DNA of 64,000 nucleotides from an uncultured Bacteroidales bacterium (lineage in GTDB: Bacteria > Bacteroidota > Bacteroidia > Bacteroidales > Paludibacteraceae). This document shows, in pieces, positions 1 to 7,367 of this stretch. The notes beneath the pieces were generated by a model. It ran no database searches and was not told the DNA's origin. It saw only the letters and a program-made list of their open reading frames with translations. Within the stretch, counting starts at the first letter, position 1. Every line of letters begins with the position of its first letter. Position numbers and translations under genes: made by a program. Location: assembly GCA_934725535.1 (NCBI GenBank), contig CAKVBV010000002.1, positions 15,174 through 79,173 on the forward strand, given 5' to 3'.

Positions 1-1222
1 CTAATAAGAGCAACGTGGATTTGGGCTGATGGAAGTTGGTAATCAGTTGGTTGACAACGTGAAAAGTATAGCCGGGCTCTATCATGATTTGGGTTTCGGC
101 GTGCAGGGTGTCCTGTCCTGTACACTCCAGATAATCCACTATCGCCTGCAATGCATCGTGTGTAGAAAGGGTATGTTCCCTCGTATAGGGCACAAACTGC
201 GGCACATGCAACTCACCTTCCCTTACATGCCATTCTTCATTCTTAATTCTTAATTCTTCATTCTCCCCTATCATTTCCCCGATGAAATAGAGACTCTCGA
301 GGGTGCGCATGCTGGTGGTGCCGACGGCTACGATGTGTTCCAAGTGATTGATTATATCCGCAATAGCCTGCCGCGGTACTGCTATAATCTCTGTGTGCAT
401 GGTATGCTCGTTGGCATCAGCGGTCTTCACGGGCTGGAATGTGCCTGCGCCTACGTGCAGCGTGAGTTCGGTGGTCTGTATGCCGCGGGCACGGAGGTCG
501 TCCAGTACCTCATCGGTGAAGTGCAGCCCCGCTGTGGGAGCCGCCACCGAACCTTTGATACGCGAATAGACGGTCTGGTAAGTCGTCTTGTCACTCTCTT
601 CCGTCGGGCGGTTGAGATAGGGCGGAATAGGCAGTTCACCCACTGCGTCAAGGATTTCGGCAAAAGAAACAGACCCTGCGCTCCCGACTCCCCCTACCCC
701 CCTCAAAGATGGGGAATTCGTATCGGGTGTGCTCCATGTGAATGTGACTTCATACGTGTTGCCTGTTTGTTCGCCGCGCTCCGCATTCAAAACGATAGTC
801 TCCCCCGTTCCGCGAAGGGTGGTACTAAGGTGCAAAGCCCCTGATTTCCATTTCTTTGCGTTGCCAATCATGCACTTCCACGTGCAACCGGTGGTGCTTC
901 CCAACGATAATTGGTAGTCATGCGGGCGCATGGGCTCCAGACAGAACACCTCTATACGCGCACCCTGTGCGGGTGCGTGCGGGTCAGAGGTTGTGGGGGC
1001 GTCCTTGTGAAACACCAACCGCGCCTGAATGACACGGGTGTTGTTGTACACCAACAGCGACCCCGCAGGGATATAGTCCCCCACGTGATAGAACACGTCT
1101 TCGGACACCTGTCCGTCCTTGTAAACCAGCAACTTGCTATGGTCACGTTGCGCCAACGGATACTTGGCAATCCGCTCGTCGGGCAACGGGTAGTTATAGT
1201 CGTCAATCAGTATCTGTTTCAT
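1..1222 (-). CDS. queA: QueA, tRNA preQ1(34) S-adenosylmethionine ribosyltransferase-isomerase (3' end outside window)
   Basis: Transfers and isomerises the ribosyl group of S-adenosylmethionine onto preQ1 at tRNA position 34, making epoxyqueuosine in the cytoplasm. Reading leftward from ATG at 1222 gives MKQILIDDYNYPLPDERIAK, then the family blocks SLLVYNNTRVIQARL, LPIPPYLNRPTEESDKTTYQ, GSVAAPTAGLHFTDEVL, LTLHVGAGTFQPVK, HTMHTE and VGTTSMRTLESLYFIG. The frame is open to base 1, so the C-terminus lies outside. The start overlaps the stop of the upstream methyltransferase gene by ATGA, which indicates translational coupling. Two stretches lack counterparts in typical QueA: about 15-18 residues before SFAEILDAVG and about 8-10 residues after YFIGEM. 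Both are encoded by repeat-like DNA (686-714 and 232-265). The core motifs are intact, so the enzyme is probably active. Confidence 0.95.
   Translation of the reverse strand, partial: MKQILIDDYNYPLPDERIAKYPLAQRDHSKLLVYKDGQVSEDVFYHVGDYIPAGSLLVYNNTRVIQARLVFHKDAPTTSDPHAPAQGARIEVFCLEPMRPHDYQLSLGSTTGCTWKCMIGNAKKWKSGALHLSTTLRGTGETIVLNAERGEQTGNTYEVTFTWSTPDTNSPSLRGVGGVGSAGSVSFAEILDAVGELPIPPYLNRPTEESDKTTYQTVYSRIKGSVAAPTAGLHFTDEVLDDLRARGIQTTELTLHVGAGTFQPVKTADANEHTMHTEIIAVPRQAIADIINHLEHIVAVGTTSMRTLESLYFIGEMIGENEELRIKNEEWHVREGELHVPQFVPYTREHTLSTHDALQAIVDYLECTGQDTLHAETQIMIEPGYTFHVVNQLITNFHQPKSTLLLL
232..265. repeat. A/T-rich repeat (attcttaatt type) inside queA
   Basis: Direct and overlapping copies of ATTCTTAATTCTT and ATTCTTCATT occupy this part of queA. 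A similar intergenic stretch lies at 26681-26711. In queA it is translated in frame as NEELRIKNEE, so it lengthens the protein without a frameshift. Confidence 0.6.
686..714. repeat. C-rich repeat (GACTCCCCC..CCCCCTCA type) inside queA
   Basis: The sequence GACTCCCCCTACCCC followed by CCTCAAAGATGGGG matches an intergenic copy at 31664-31692. In queA it is read on the minus strand as SPSLRGVGGVG. This is the second repeat tolerated in the queA frame. Confidence 0.6.
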
Positions 1223-2586
1223 CGTTTGTCTGTCTTGTGGGGACGCGGAGCCCTGTGGTCCCGTGCGAATGGCTTGCGGTCGTTGGGCTTGCGTGCAAAC
1301 GGTTTCTTGTCGCCCTCATCCCGTCTGCCACGGGGTTTGAAATCGCGCTTGTTCCTGTCCTGTTTGAAGTCTTTGCGCTTGTTTTCTTTGTCGGCAAAGC
1401 GCGGCTTGGTGTCTTTCGGGTGGTCTTTCTTCCACTCCTTGTGCTCACCCTGAAAGAGTTCGTACTGGTTGAACAGGCACTCCAACTCGCCGTTCATCAG
1501 GCGTATCCGCTTGCTCGGCTTCAAACCGATGCACTTCAGCGCGTCCTCGTTGCTCGATATTATCCATGCGGTCGCCCCGCTGAACTGGTGTTTGAGGGCG
1601 GTACCTATGTCCTGATACAGGCGTAGCACGTCTTTGTCCTGCGCAAGGCGTTCTCCGTAGGGGGGATTCATCATCACCAGTGCCCCGTTGGTGTCGCGGT
1701 CGGCAAGGCGCAACTCCTCCACACGTATCTGCCGCACCTCGATGTCATGCTGCAGACTCGCCGACTGGATATTCTTGAGTGCTGTCTGTACGGCGTAATA
1801 ACCTGCGTCAGAACCGTATATCTTGTGCGTGAATGGACGCTCACGACTATCATCGTTATAGATGTCTTCAAACAGGTCACGGTCGAAGTCCGCCCATTTC
1901 TCGAAGGCAAAGCCCTTGCGGTAGATACCCGGAGCAATGTTGCGGGCAATGAGGGCGGCCTCTATCAGCAGCGTGCCCGACCCGCACATGGGGTCGTAGA
2001 AATCGCCCTGACCATGCCAGCCCGCCAGCAGAAGCATGCCTGCTGCCAGTGCCTCATTGATAGGTGCTTCCGTATTGGCAACGCGGTAGCCGCGCTTGTG
2101 CAGGCTCTCACCCGAACTGTCCAGCGAGATGGTCACCGTCTCGCCGGCAATATGCACGTTCAGACTGAGGTCGGGGTCTGTGAGTTTCACGCTCGGACGC
2201 TTCTGTTCGCGCTCCATCCAGTAGTCGGCGATGGCGTCTTTCACGCGGTAGGTGACGTATTGCGAATGGCGGAATGTGTCCGAATACACGGTGGCATCAA
2301 TGGCAAAACCCGTCTTGAGCGTCATATATTGGCTCCAATCTGTCTGCTTGGCGTGCTCATACACCGCGTCTGCATCTTTGGCGCGAAACGTAGCGATAGG
2401 CACCAACACGCGCGATGCCGTGCGCAGACACATGTTGGCGGTGTACAACAGCCGCTTGTCGCCCGTGAATGACACCGCACGCCGCTCTATCTGCACATTG
2501 TTGGCACCCAATTCCACCAACTCTCCTGCCAGCACCTCTTCAAGTCCCTTGAAGGTCTTGGCAAGCATTTGAAACTCTTGATTCAT
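1219..2586 (-). CDS. THUMP-domain class I RNA methyltransferase (RlmL/TrmN-like)
   Basis: Predicted S-adenosylmethionine-dependent methyltransferase acting on RNA, of the group that includes RlmL (23S rRNA G2445). The chosen start is MNQEFQMLAKTF at 2586, preceded by AAGG and by a Bacteroidetes promoter at 2606-2637. A longer in-frame extension to 2712 would cover that promoter and is unlikely. The N-terminal third matches a THUMP domain, and DPMCGSGTLLIEAA and NPPYGERL are the cofactor-binding and catalytic motifs. The last 70 or so residues are rich in Lys, Arg and Asp, probably a disordered RNA-binding tail. It overlaps queA by 4 bp, so the two are likely one transcript. The exact target nucleotide cannot be told from sequence. 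Confidence 0.88.
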   Translation of the reverse strand: MNQEFQMLAKTFKGLEEVLAGELVELGANNVQIERRAVSFTGDKRLLYTANMCLRTASRVLVPIATFRAKDADAVYEHAKQTDWSQYMTLKTGFAIDATVYSDTFRHSQYVTYRVKDAIADYWMEREQKRPSVKLTDPDLSLNVHIAGETVTISLDSSGESLHKRGYRVANTEAPINEALAAGMLLLAGWHGQGDFYDPMCGSGTLLIEAALIARNIAPGIYRKGFAFEKWADFDRDLFEDIYNDDSRERPFTHKIYGSDAGYYAVQTALKNIQSASLQHDIEVRQIRVEELRLADRDTNGALVMMNPPYGERLAQDKDVLRLYQDIGTALKHQFSGATAWIISSNEDALKCIGLKPSKRIRLMNGELECLFNQYELFQGEHKEWKKDHPKDTKPRFADKENKRKDFKQDRNKRDFKPRGRRDEGDKKPFARKPNDRKPFARDHRAPRPHKTDKR

Positions 2587-2605
2587 CCTTGTAGAAAATA
2601 ACGTA

Positions 2606-2637
2606 CAAAGGTACTGCTTTTTTCGTATGTGGACAAA
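2606..2637 (-). promoter_or_regulatory. Promoter for the methyltransferase-queA operon
   Basis: On the minus strand, TTTG (2634-2637), a 20-bp spacer and TACCTTTG (2606-2613) match the Bacteroidetes -33/-7 consensus. The expected transcript start is near 2599, 13 bases before the ATG. Confidence 0.8.
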
Positions 2638-2727
2638 TAAAATACAACAGCAGTGATGAGGTTCATCCTGTCCTGACACGATTGTTATGACATCACCATT
2701 GACGGAAAACAATTTTTCTTCAATGCC

Positions 2728-2771
2728 GTTATCTCGAACTCACGTTATATTACACGTGAGTTCGAGATAAC
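2728..2771. repeat. Perfect 18-bp inverted repeat at the edge of repeat A
   Basis: GTTATCTCGAACTCACGT (2728-2745) is followed after 8 bases by its exact complement (2754-2771). The right arm is also the first 18 bases of repeat A. It could be a terminator, or a duplicated end of a small mobile element. Confidence 0.75.
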
Positions 2772-2921
2772 GACAGAAGGATACTTTGTCGGTCAACAAC
2801 CGACAACAACTATTATTAAACAACATAGTAACCATAACAAATAATAAATATGAATTGGCATTATCGAGGTTCTTTTGAACGGACGGCTACGCCGTATTAT
2901 CGCAAATTGGCCATAAATTCC
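2754..2921. repeat. Dispersed repeat A, copy 1 (about 168 bp)
   Basis: Strongly similar to 39143-39328. Shared blocks include ACGTGAGTTCGA, TAACGACAGAAGGA, AACAACATAGTA and GAATTGGCATTATCGAGG, followed by a CGGACGGCTACGCCGT segment with a small hairpin. It codes for nothing recognisable and sits between a leftward gene's promoter and the 3' end of the next leftward gene. Its size and the terminal inverted repeat fit a MITE-like element, which is an inference. Confidence 0.75.
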
Positions 2922-2980
2922 ATACTTAAAATAATATCGAACTGACGCTATACTTTGGGTCCCGTAAGTATATTTTTCTT

Positions 2981-3367
2981 TTATTCTATTGGCTGTTTAT
3001 CATCGTCATATCTGTAGCAGAAACTCAAGAATACTACCATAAGATATGCAACCACAAGCATAGTCCATTGAAGCCACGTAGTCAAAACATTTGCTGATGA
3101 CAGATATATCATTACAAACGAAACAACCCATGATAAGCAGAACAATGTTATGAATACCAGAAAACGAATACGCCATTCCATCGATTCTTTCACCCATATA
3201 ACAGGAAGGATGATATATAGTGAGGTGAGCGAATAAGCGATTACGGCATAGTAGAATAATTTACCCACATCATTACTTAATACCAAATATGCATAGCAGA
3301 TAAATGCTACTAATGATAGTGCGCTCTTGACATTAACGCCTTGTTGTGTCGATTTCATCCTTATCAT
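2981..3367 (-). CDS. Small integral membrane protein, unknown function
   Basis: A 128-residue protein made almost wholly of four hydrophobic segments (roughly residues 14-32, 37-58, 66-88 and 94-118), ending in a charged RYDDDKQPIE tail. It begins two bases after the stop of the upstream lipoprotein gene, so the two are probably co-transcribed and perhaps work together at the envelope. A second ATG three codons in is an equally possible start. I recognise no family. Confidence 0.6.
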   Translation of the reverse strand: MIRMKSTQQGVNVKSALSLVAFICYAYLVLSNDVGKLFYYAVIAYSLTSLYIILPVIWVKESMEWRIRFLVFITLFCLSWVVSFVMIYLSSANVLTTWLQWTMLVVAYLMVVFLSFCYRYDDDKQPIE

Positions 3368-3369
3368 AT

Positions 3370-4194
3370 TTACATAGCCACCATTTCTATATTCTCAACC
3401 GCTTCCGCCCATAAGAAAGAGGCAAAGGCTCCCACTACACCGGAAAGAAGAACACCCACTCCAGTACTTGCAGCACCTGCACCTGCCAAAACATCCACGA
3501 CATTGCATCTCAACGTTTTTAGATTTTCTGCTCTATCCTCATTCTGTGCTGTGCTATCATTTACGGTATAGAACTCTCCATTTTCATAATAATACTCTGT
3601 CCAATAGTCGTATGAGGCATCTGCTATGTAATAAAAACTTTGCACATAAGGCAGATACTCATCTGAATAATAAGCACCTGCCGTATTTCCCTCCAAGATT
3701 TCTATTTGTTCAATAAAATCTTCCCTTTGTCCATATTCAAAATCCAGATTATTGACAAGAGCGTGAAGTTCATCTCGAAATTCCTCCTCGCACTCATAGG
3801 TTGAAATGAGTTGATGCAAGGCACTTCTCACACCGTCATATTGTAAACACTGAACATAAAAAGAAAACATAGTATTCCACAATGATGATATTTCTTCATC
3901 GGAAAGAGAATTCCCCAACGACATACATTTCTCATCTACTAAGTTTATCCAAAAGGTAAATGCTTCATTAAAATCAAAATCTGATGTAGGAAATGCGTCC
4001 ATCAACATCTGTAATGCCTCATTGTGTTCACTGCCGACATTGGAAATATCAGTATATACATCTGCACTGCCATTTACAAGCGCGATATCTGCAGCACAAT
4101 TGTATGTACTTTCATCATCCTCTTTGAAAGAATTGAACGACGAACATGCTGCAAACGAGCATCCTAATAGTAATAGAACAAGAACTTTTTTCAT
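3370..4194 (-). CDS. Lipoprotein with a glycine-rich hydrophobic C-terminal segment, unknown function
   Basis: The N-terminus MKKVLVLLLLGCSFAACSSF has a clear lipobox (FAAC), so the protein should be lipid-anchored. Residues about 25-220 are acidic and rich in aromatic residues, with many YY and EE pairs. Near the C-terminus is a hydrophobic Gly/Ala stretch (around residues 235-262, LAGAGAASTGVGVLLSG) that could be a membrane helix or glycine zipper. It lies directly upstream of a four-helix membrane protein. No known domain is recognised. The AT-rich codon use differs from the more GC-rich housekeeping genes, which may point to a later arrival. Confidence 0.6.
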   Translation of the reverse strand: MKKVLVLLLLGCSFAACSSFNSFKEDDESTYNCAADIALVNGSADVYTDISNVGSEHNEALQMLMDAFPTSDFDFNEAFTFWINLVDEKCMSLGNSLSDEEISSLWNTMFSFYVQCLQYDGVRSALHQLISTYECEEEFRDELHALVNNLDFEYGQREDFIEQIEILEGNTAGAYYSDEYLPYVQSFYYIADASYDYWTEYYYENGEFYTVNDSTAQNEDRAENLKTLRCNVVDVLAGAGAASTGVGVLLSGVVGAFASFLWAEAVENIEMVAM

Positions 4195-4241
4195 AATGAT
4201 TTTTATTTAGAGTTAAACTTATTATTAATTAGACATACGCC

Positions 4242-4652
4242 TTATTGTACGCTAAATTCTCCGCCGATGGCATCGTTATCACGAATGAGAATGATATAGA
4301 GCATATACTCGCCCTTCTGCCAACCCGAGACCGGAATGCGAATCATGTCATCTGCCATTACGTGCTCCATGGTGTTATACATAACTACACCCATAGCGTT
4401 AACAATGACTACTTGTATATCCCCCACATTCTCCATGGCGGTTACTACAACCTCATTCTCGGTCTGCTCCGCCTCAAAAGGCAGCAACTCGTTATTTGTG
4501 GATAATGGTCGTATGCCGGGTTCTATTATAAGCCATGGAATATCAATGGACGGTATGGGATATAGCGGTATCAATTCCCACAAAGATTGAGCATAGTTGG
4601 CACCTGCTATGCCAACTAACAAAAGAATCAACGAAATCACTTTTTTCTTCAT
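4242..4652 (-). CDS. Secreted DUF3244-like protein
   Basis: A 136-residue protein with a signal peptide (MKKKVISLILLLVGIAGANYAQ). The rest is a single beta-rich domain whose pattern (VGDIQVVIVNAMGVVMYNT, then KGEYMLYIILI) matches the small DUF3244/secretion-tail fold common in Bacteroidales. The whole mature protein is little more than that domain. It is read from a minus-strand TACCTTTG promoter at 4716-4746. Its job is unknown. Confidence 0.65.
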   Translation of the reverse strand: MKKKVISLILLLVGIAGANYAQSLWELIPLYPIPSIDIPWLIIEPGIRPLSTNNELLPFEAEQTENEVVVTAMENVGDIQVVIVNAMGVVMYNTMEHVMADDMIRIPVSGWQKGEYMLYIILIRDNDAIGGEFSVQ

Positions 4653-4677
4653 ACTTGTATATTTTTATGGTTTATAA

Positions 4678-4746
4678 CTTGCATACCCGACTCTTTCTTT
4701 GTACTTTTGTCGCTGCAAAGGTAATTCCTTTTTCTATAACCGCCAA
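4678..4746. promoter_or_regulatory. Two overlapping, face-to-face promoters
   Basis: Plus strand: CTTG (4678-4681), 20 bp, TACTTTTG (4702-4709), serving the TPR gene at 4797. Minus strand: TTGG (4743-4746), 19 bp, TACCTTTG (4716-4723), serving the gene ending at 4242. The two -7 boxes are six bases apart and point at each other, so the transcripts begin across one another. Confidence 0.65.
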
Positions 4747-4796
4747 GAAATCGGGCTTACTATGACTTACTACCCCGCATAAATAACGAAACTGAC

Positions 4797-6665
4797 ATGT
4801 CTAACTCATTGATTATCAATATACTTTTTTTGCATTTTGGAGCAAAAAATACAAATTCTTACTACCCCCTTCACCGACTTGCACTTGTGTGTATAATTGC
4901 TTGTTTATCAGCCGCTTGTAGCAATCACCAGCAACCCGTTACCCCCGCTATTTTGGAGGCTGAAGGTCTCATCTGGGCGGATTCGGACAGCGCAAGACAC
5001 GTTTTGGAGCAAATTTCGTATGATTCTTTGTCTCAAAACGAGCAAATGTATTGGCAATTATTGCACCAACATACTGCCATTCGATTAGGTTATCCTGTAT
5101 CGCCCGACTCTATAATGAACCAAGTGGTAGGGTATTTTGCCACGCATAGCAACAAGAAGTATCTTGGTGAAGCCCTCTATGTACAAGGAGTGGAATACTA
5201 TCTCCTGAATCAATATAACGATGCCATATTATGTCTCAAGCGGGCAGAAGACTATATCGCGGCATTGGATACCGCAGAACCATACATAGGAATGATTTAC
5301 TATATGCAGGGGAGCGTAATGGATGAGGGGGAGAATCTGTACTACATTGCCAAAGATTGCTATATCAAAGCATTGCCTTACTTCCAACTATTGCCCGACC
5401 AAAGGCGGTTGGCGTGTTGCTATCGCGATATTGCACGCACATTGGACCATGCCCAAGACAGTACCGCTATTTTCTACTATGATACTGCTCTCCATATCGC
5501 GCAGACAAACAGGGACACGGCATTGTATATGGATATTCTCATGCAGCGGGTGTCCTTTGGTCAGCAATTCGATTCGGTACGTTTATACGAACTCTGCAAA
5601 TTTGATATTGACTCCTTGCAACATACCAACTATGCATCGTATGTGGCAGAATATCTTATTGAGCGCAACCGCCTGTCAGAGGCTGCCGCTTATCTTGCTT
5701 TGGCATCCGAAGACACCGTCAAATCAGACGGGCGTGCAGAACGTTACCATTATCTGCATAGTTTGCTTGATGCCAAAATGGGACATACGGCAGATGCTTA
5801 CGATGAGTTGCAGCAAGTCTATCTCAATCAGTCTGCACAGATAGCCGAAGATGCCAAGGTGCGGACATTCGCCATAGCGCGCCACTACGACCTTGAGCGC
5901 GAACAGGAGAAATCACTGCGTCTCACGATTCGGCAGCAGAAACTATGGATTGTGACAGGTAGTATCATTGCGGCACTGGTTATCATTATTCTCCTGTCTG
6001 CTTTTATCATCAAGATGCACCGCAACGAGGAACAGCAGATGCGCCAAAAACAAGGGATAATGCGCCTTAAGCACGAAGAAGAGCGGGCGCGCTTGGAGCA
6101 GGAGAATGAGCGGCAACGTCTTCGTGCAGAAATGGCACAAGCCAAAACTGCACAACTTCATGCCCAACTCAATACCACAAGCCAATTCCTCCACCGCATA
6201 TTGGCAGAGCGTATCGAACTCGCAAAACATGTCAATCAAACCCAAAAGCCACACGACAAACCTGTCGCACCTGTGCTCCAAGCGTATGCCGACCGCTATT
6301 CGTTTGCCGACAATGCCAACTGGCAGGCCTTTCTGCAAGAGTTCAATCTAGCGTATGGCGATTTCATTCCCTATATCCACGAGCATTACCCCACACTATC
6401 CGAAAGTGATATACAGTACATTATCTTGGCTACACTCGGTTTCGACAACAGCGACATCGCTTTTGTCCTTGACCGTTCTACCCGAACTATCTGGAACCGT
6501 CGCAACACCATGTGCAAACGCCTCGGCGATGCCCGCCTGTCATTGGACAAGTGGATAACCCGCCTCCGCGACGACTACGTCTTCTACCGCTCCACTCGGG
6601 AAGAAACCTCTGAAACCATCGCAGAATCCGCCCCCACACAGGCTAATACAAAGGTCAATCCCTAA
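4797..6665 (+). CDS. Membrane-anchored TPR regulator with coiled coil and C-terminal HTH-like domain
   Basis: A 622-residue protein of the Bacteroidetes TPR regulator type. A signal or lipobox-like segment (LALVCIIACLSAAC, ending at Cys41) is followed by TPR-like helices (about 50-370), one transmembrane helix (384-405), a charged coiled coil (407-462) and a C-terminal domain (about 485-600) with the sequence LATLGFDNSDIAFVLDRSTR, which resembles a helix-turn-helix. The layout suggests periplasmic sensing linked to a cytoplasmic output. The N-terminus upstream of the signal segment is longer than usual, so the true start may be further in. The gene has its own promoter and no obvious target operon next to it. 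Confidence 0.75.
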   Translation: MSNSLIINILFLHFGAKNTNSYYPLHRLALVCIIACLSAACSNHQQPVTPAILEAEGLIWADSDSARHVLEQISYDSLSQNEQMYWQLLHQHTAIRLGYPVSPDSIMNQVVGYFATHSNKKYLGEALYVQGVEYYLLNQYNDAILCLKRAEDYIAALDTAEPYIGMIYYMQGSVMDEGENLYYIAKDCYIKALPYFQLLPDQRRLACCYRDIARTLDHAQDSTAIFYYDTALHIAQTNRDTALYMDILMQRVSFGQQFDSVRLYELCKFDIDSLQHTNYASYVAEYLIERNRLSEAAAYLALASEDTVKSDGRAERYHYLHSLLDAKMGHTADAYDELQQVYLNQSAQIAEDAKVRTFAIARHYDLEREQEKSLRLTIRQQKLWIVTGSIIAALVIIILLSAFIIKMHRNEEQQMRQKQGIMRLKHEEERARLEQENERQRLRAEMAQAKTAQLHAQLNTTSQFLHRILAERIELAKHVNQTQKPHDKPVAPVLQAYADRYSFADNANWQAFLQEFNLAYGDFIPYIHEHYPTLSESDIQYIILATLGFDNSDIAFVLDRSTRTIWNRRNTMCKRLGDARLSLDKWITRLRDDYVFYRSTREETSETIAESAPTQANTKVNP

Positions 6666-7072
6666 GAATCTGTGATTGCCATAAAATCCACTTCAGTTAC
6701 CTTGTTATATTACGAATGACCAGTTTGCAAGAGCGGATAAGAGTGAGTACTCTGCTAAACATAGGGGAGTTATTGTTCTGGGGTAGTGGCGTTTAGTCCA
6801 TGCAAATCAATACGGTATGTAATAGAGTCGGGAGCGGAGGTGCGTTGCAAGAACATAACATCAGCGGGAGTGCCTTAGTGTATGTTTGGTAGTGGTTGGC
6901 TATTATACCATCTAACTTTCTGTTAATCATTTATATATAAGAAATTTATCCGTTTTTTTCCGATATTCTAACGGCTACTTTGTCCGTTTTTTCCAAAAAA
7001 GACGGTGCAAAATTTGACGCACTGCTGTGGAGCAGTTGTTGCATATTGTTGACTTGAGAGAAGAGTAACAGA
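6666..7072. other. Intergenic stretch with no recognisable gene
   Basis: About 400 bases between the TPR gene and repeat B. No frame gives a convincing protein and no full promoter is seen. The one visible structure is a T-rich/A-rich palindrome near 6990 (CCGTTTTTTCC AAAAAAGACGG). Confidence 0.5.
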
Positions 7073-7255
7073 AACTACCAAATCGCGCCAATAAGTGACA
7101 GAAAGTAACAGAAAGTACCGGAAAGTACCGGAAACGCTCAATGCCCTCCGAAGATGTAGTACCTTTGCATCGTGATTCAAGGTGTTGAATCCGGTAGGCT
7201 GCAGACGTAAGCAGCCCGTGATCTTTGACGTACGAAATACTGCCCGAGAGGGTGG
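7073..7255 (+). repeat. Dispersed repeat B, copy 1 (about 183 bp)
   Basis: Closely matches 40494-40666. It opens with a 10-bp tandem array (AAGTGACAGA, AAGTAACAGA, AAGTACCGGA twice, 7093-7132), then a conserved GATGTAGTACCTTTGCATCG promoter-like box (TACCTTTG 7160-7167), then two perfect hairpins. Copy 1 has four array units and copy 2 has two, so the array changes length while the rest is nearly invariant. Confidence 0.8.
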
Positions 7256-7319
7256 TCTGTCAGCATCGGCAGGTATAGCAAAAGAGACTGCCTGACTTCG
7301 CTCAATCAGGTAGTCTCTT
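7174..7319 (+). ncRNA. Candidate structured small RNA encoded by repeat B
   Basis: A transcript starting about 7 bases after TACCTTTG would begin with the hairpin GATTCA-AGGTGT-TGAATC (7174-7191), then GGCTGC-N8-GCAGCC (7197-7216), then a conserved GTGATCTTTGACGTACGAAA segment, and end at the terminator at 7282-7319. The copy at 40585 keeps both stems exactly. The upstream -33 TTTG is missing, so the promoter may be weak or activator-dependent. No known RNA family is recognised. Confidence 0.45.
7282..7319. terminator. Bidirectional terminator hairpin
   Basis: AAGAGACTGCCTGA pairs with TCAGGTAGTCTCTT (one G-T wobble), with A-rich sequence before and T-rich after. It could stop the phosphorylase transcript from the right and the repeat B transcript from the left. 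Confidence 0.75.
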
Positions 7320-7367
7320 ACAATCTACGCTATGCACTCTTGTCGGGTGCATAACTTTTTATGCTGA

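Noticed and set aside
2754..2921. Degenerate transposase gene
   Set aside because: No frame longer than about 30 codons agrees between the two repeat A copies.
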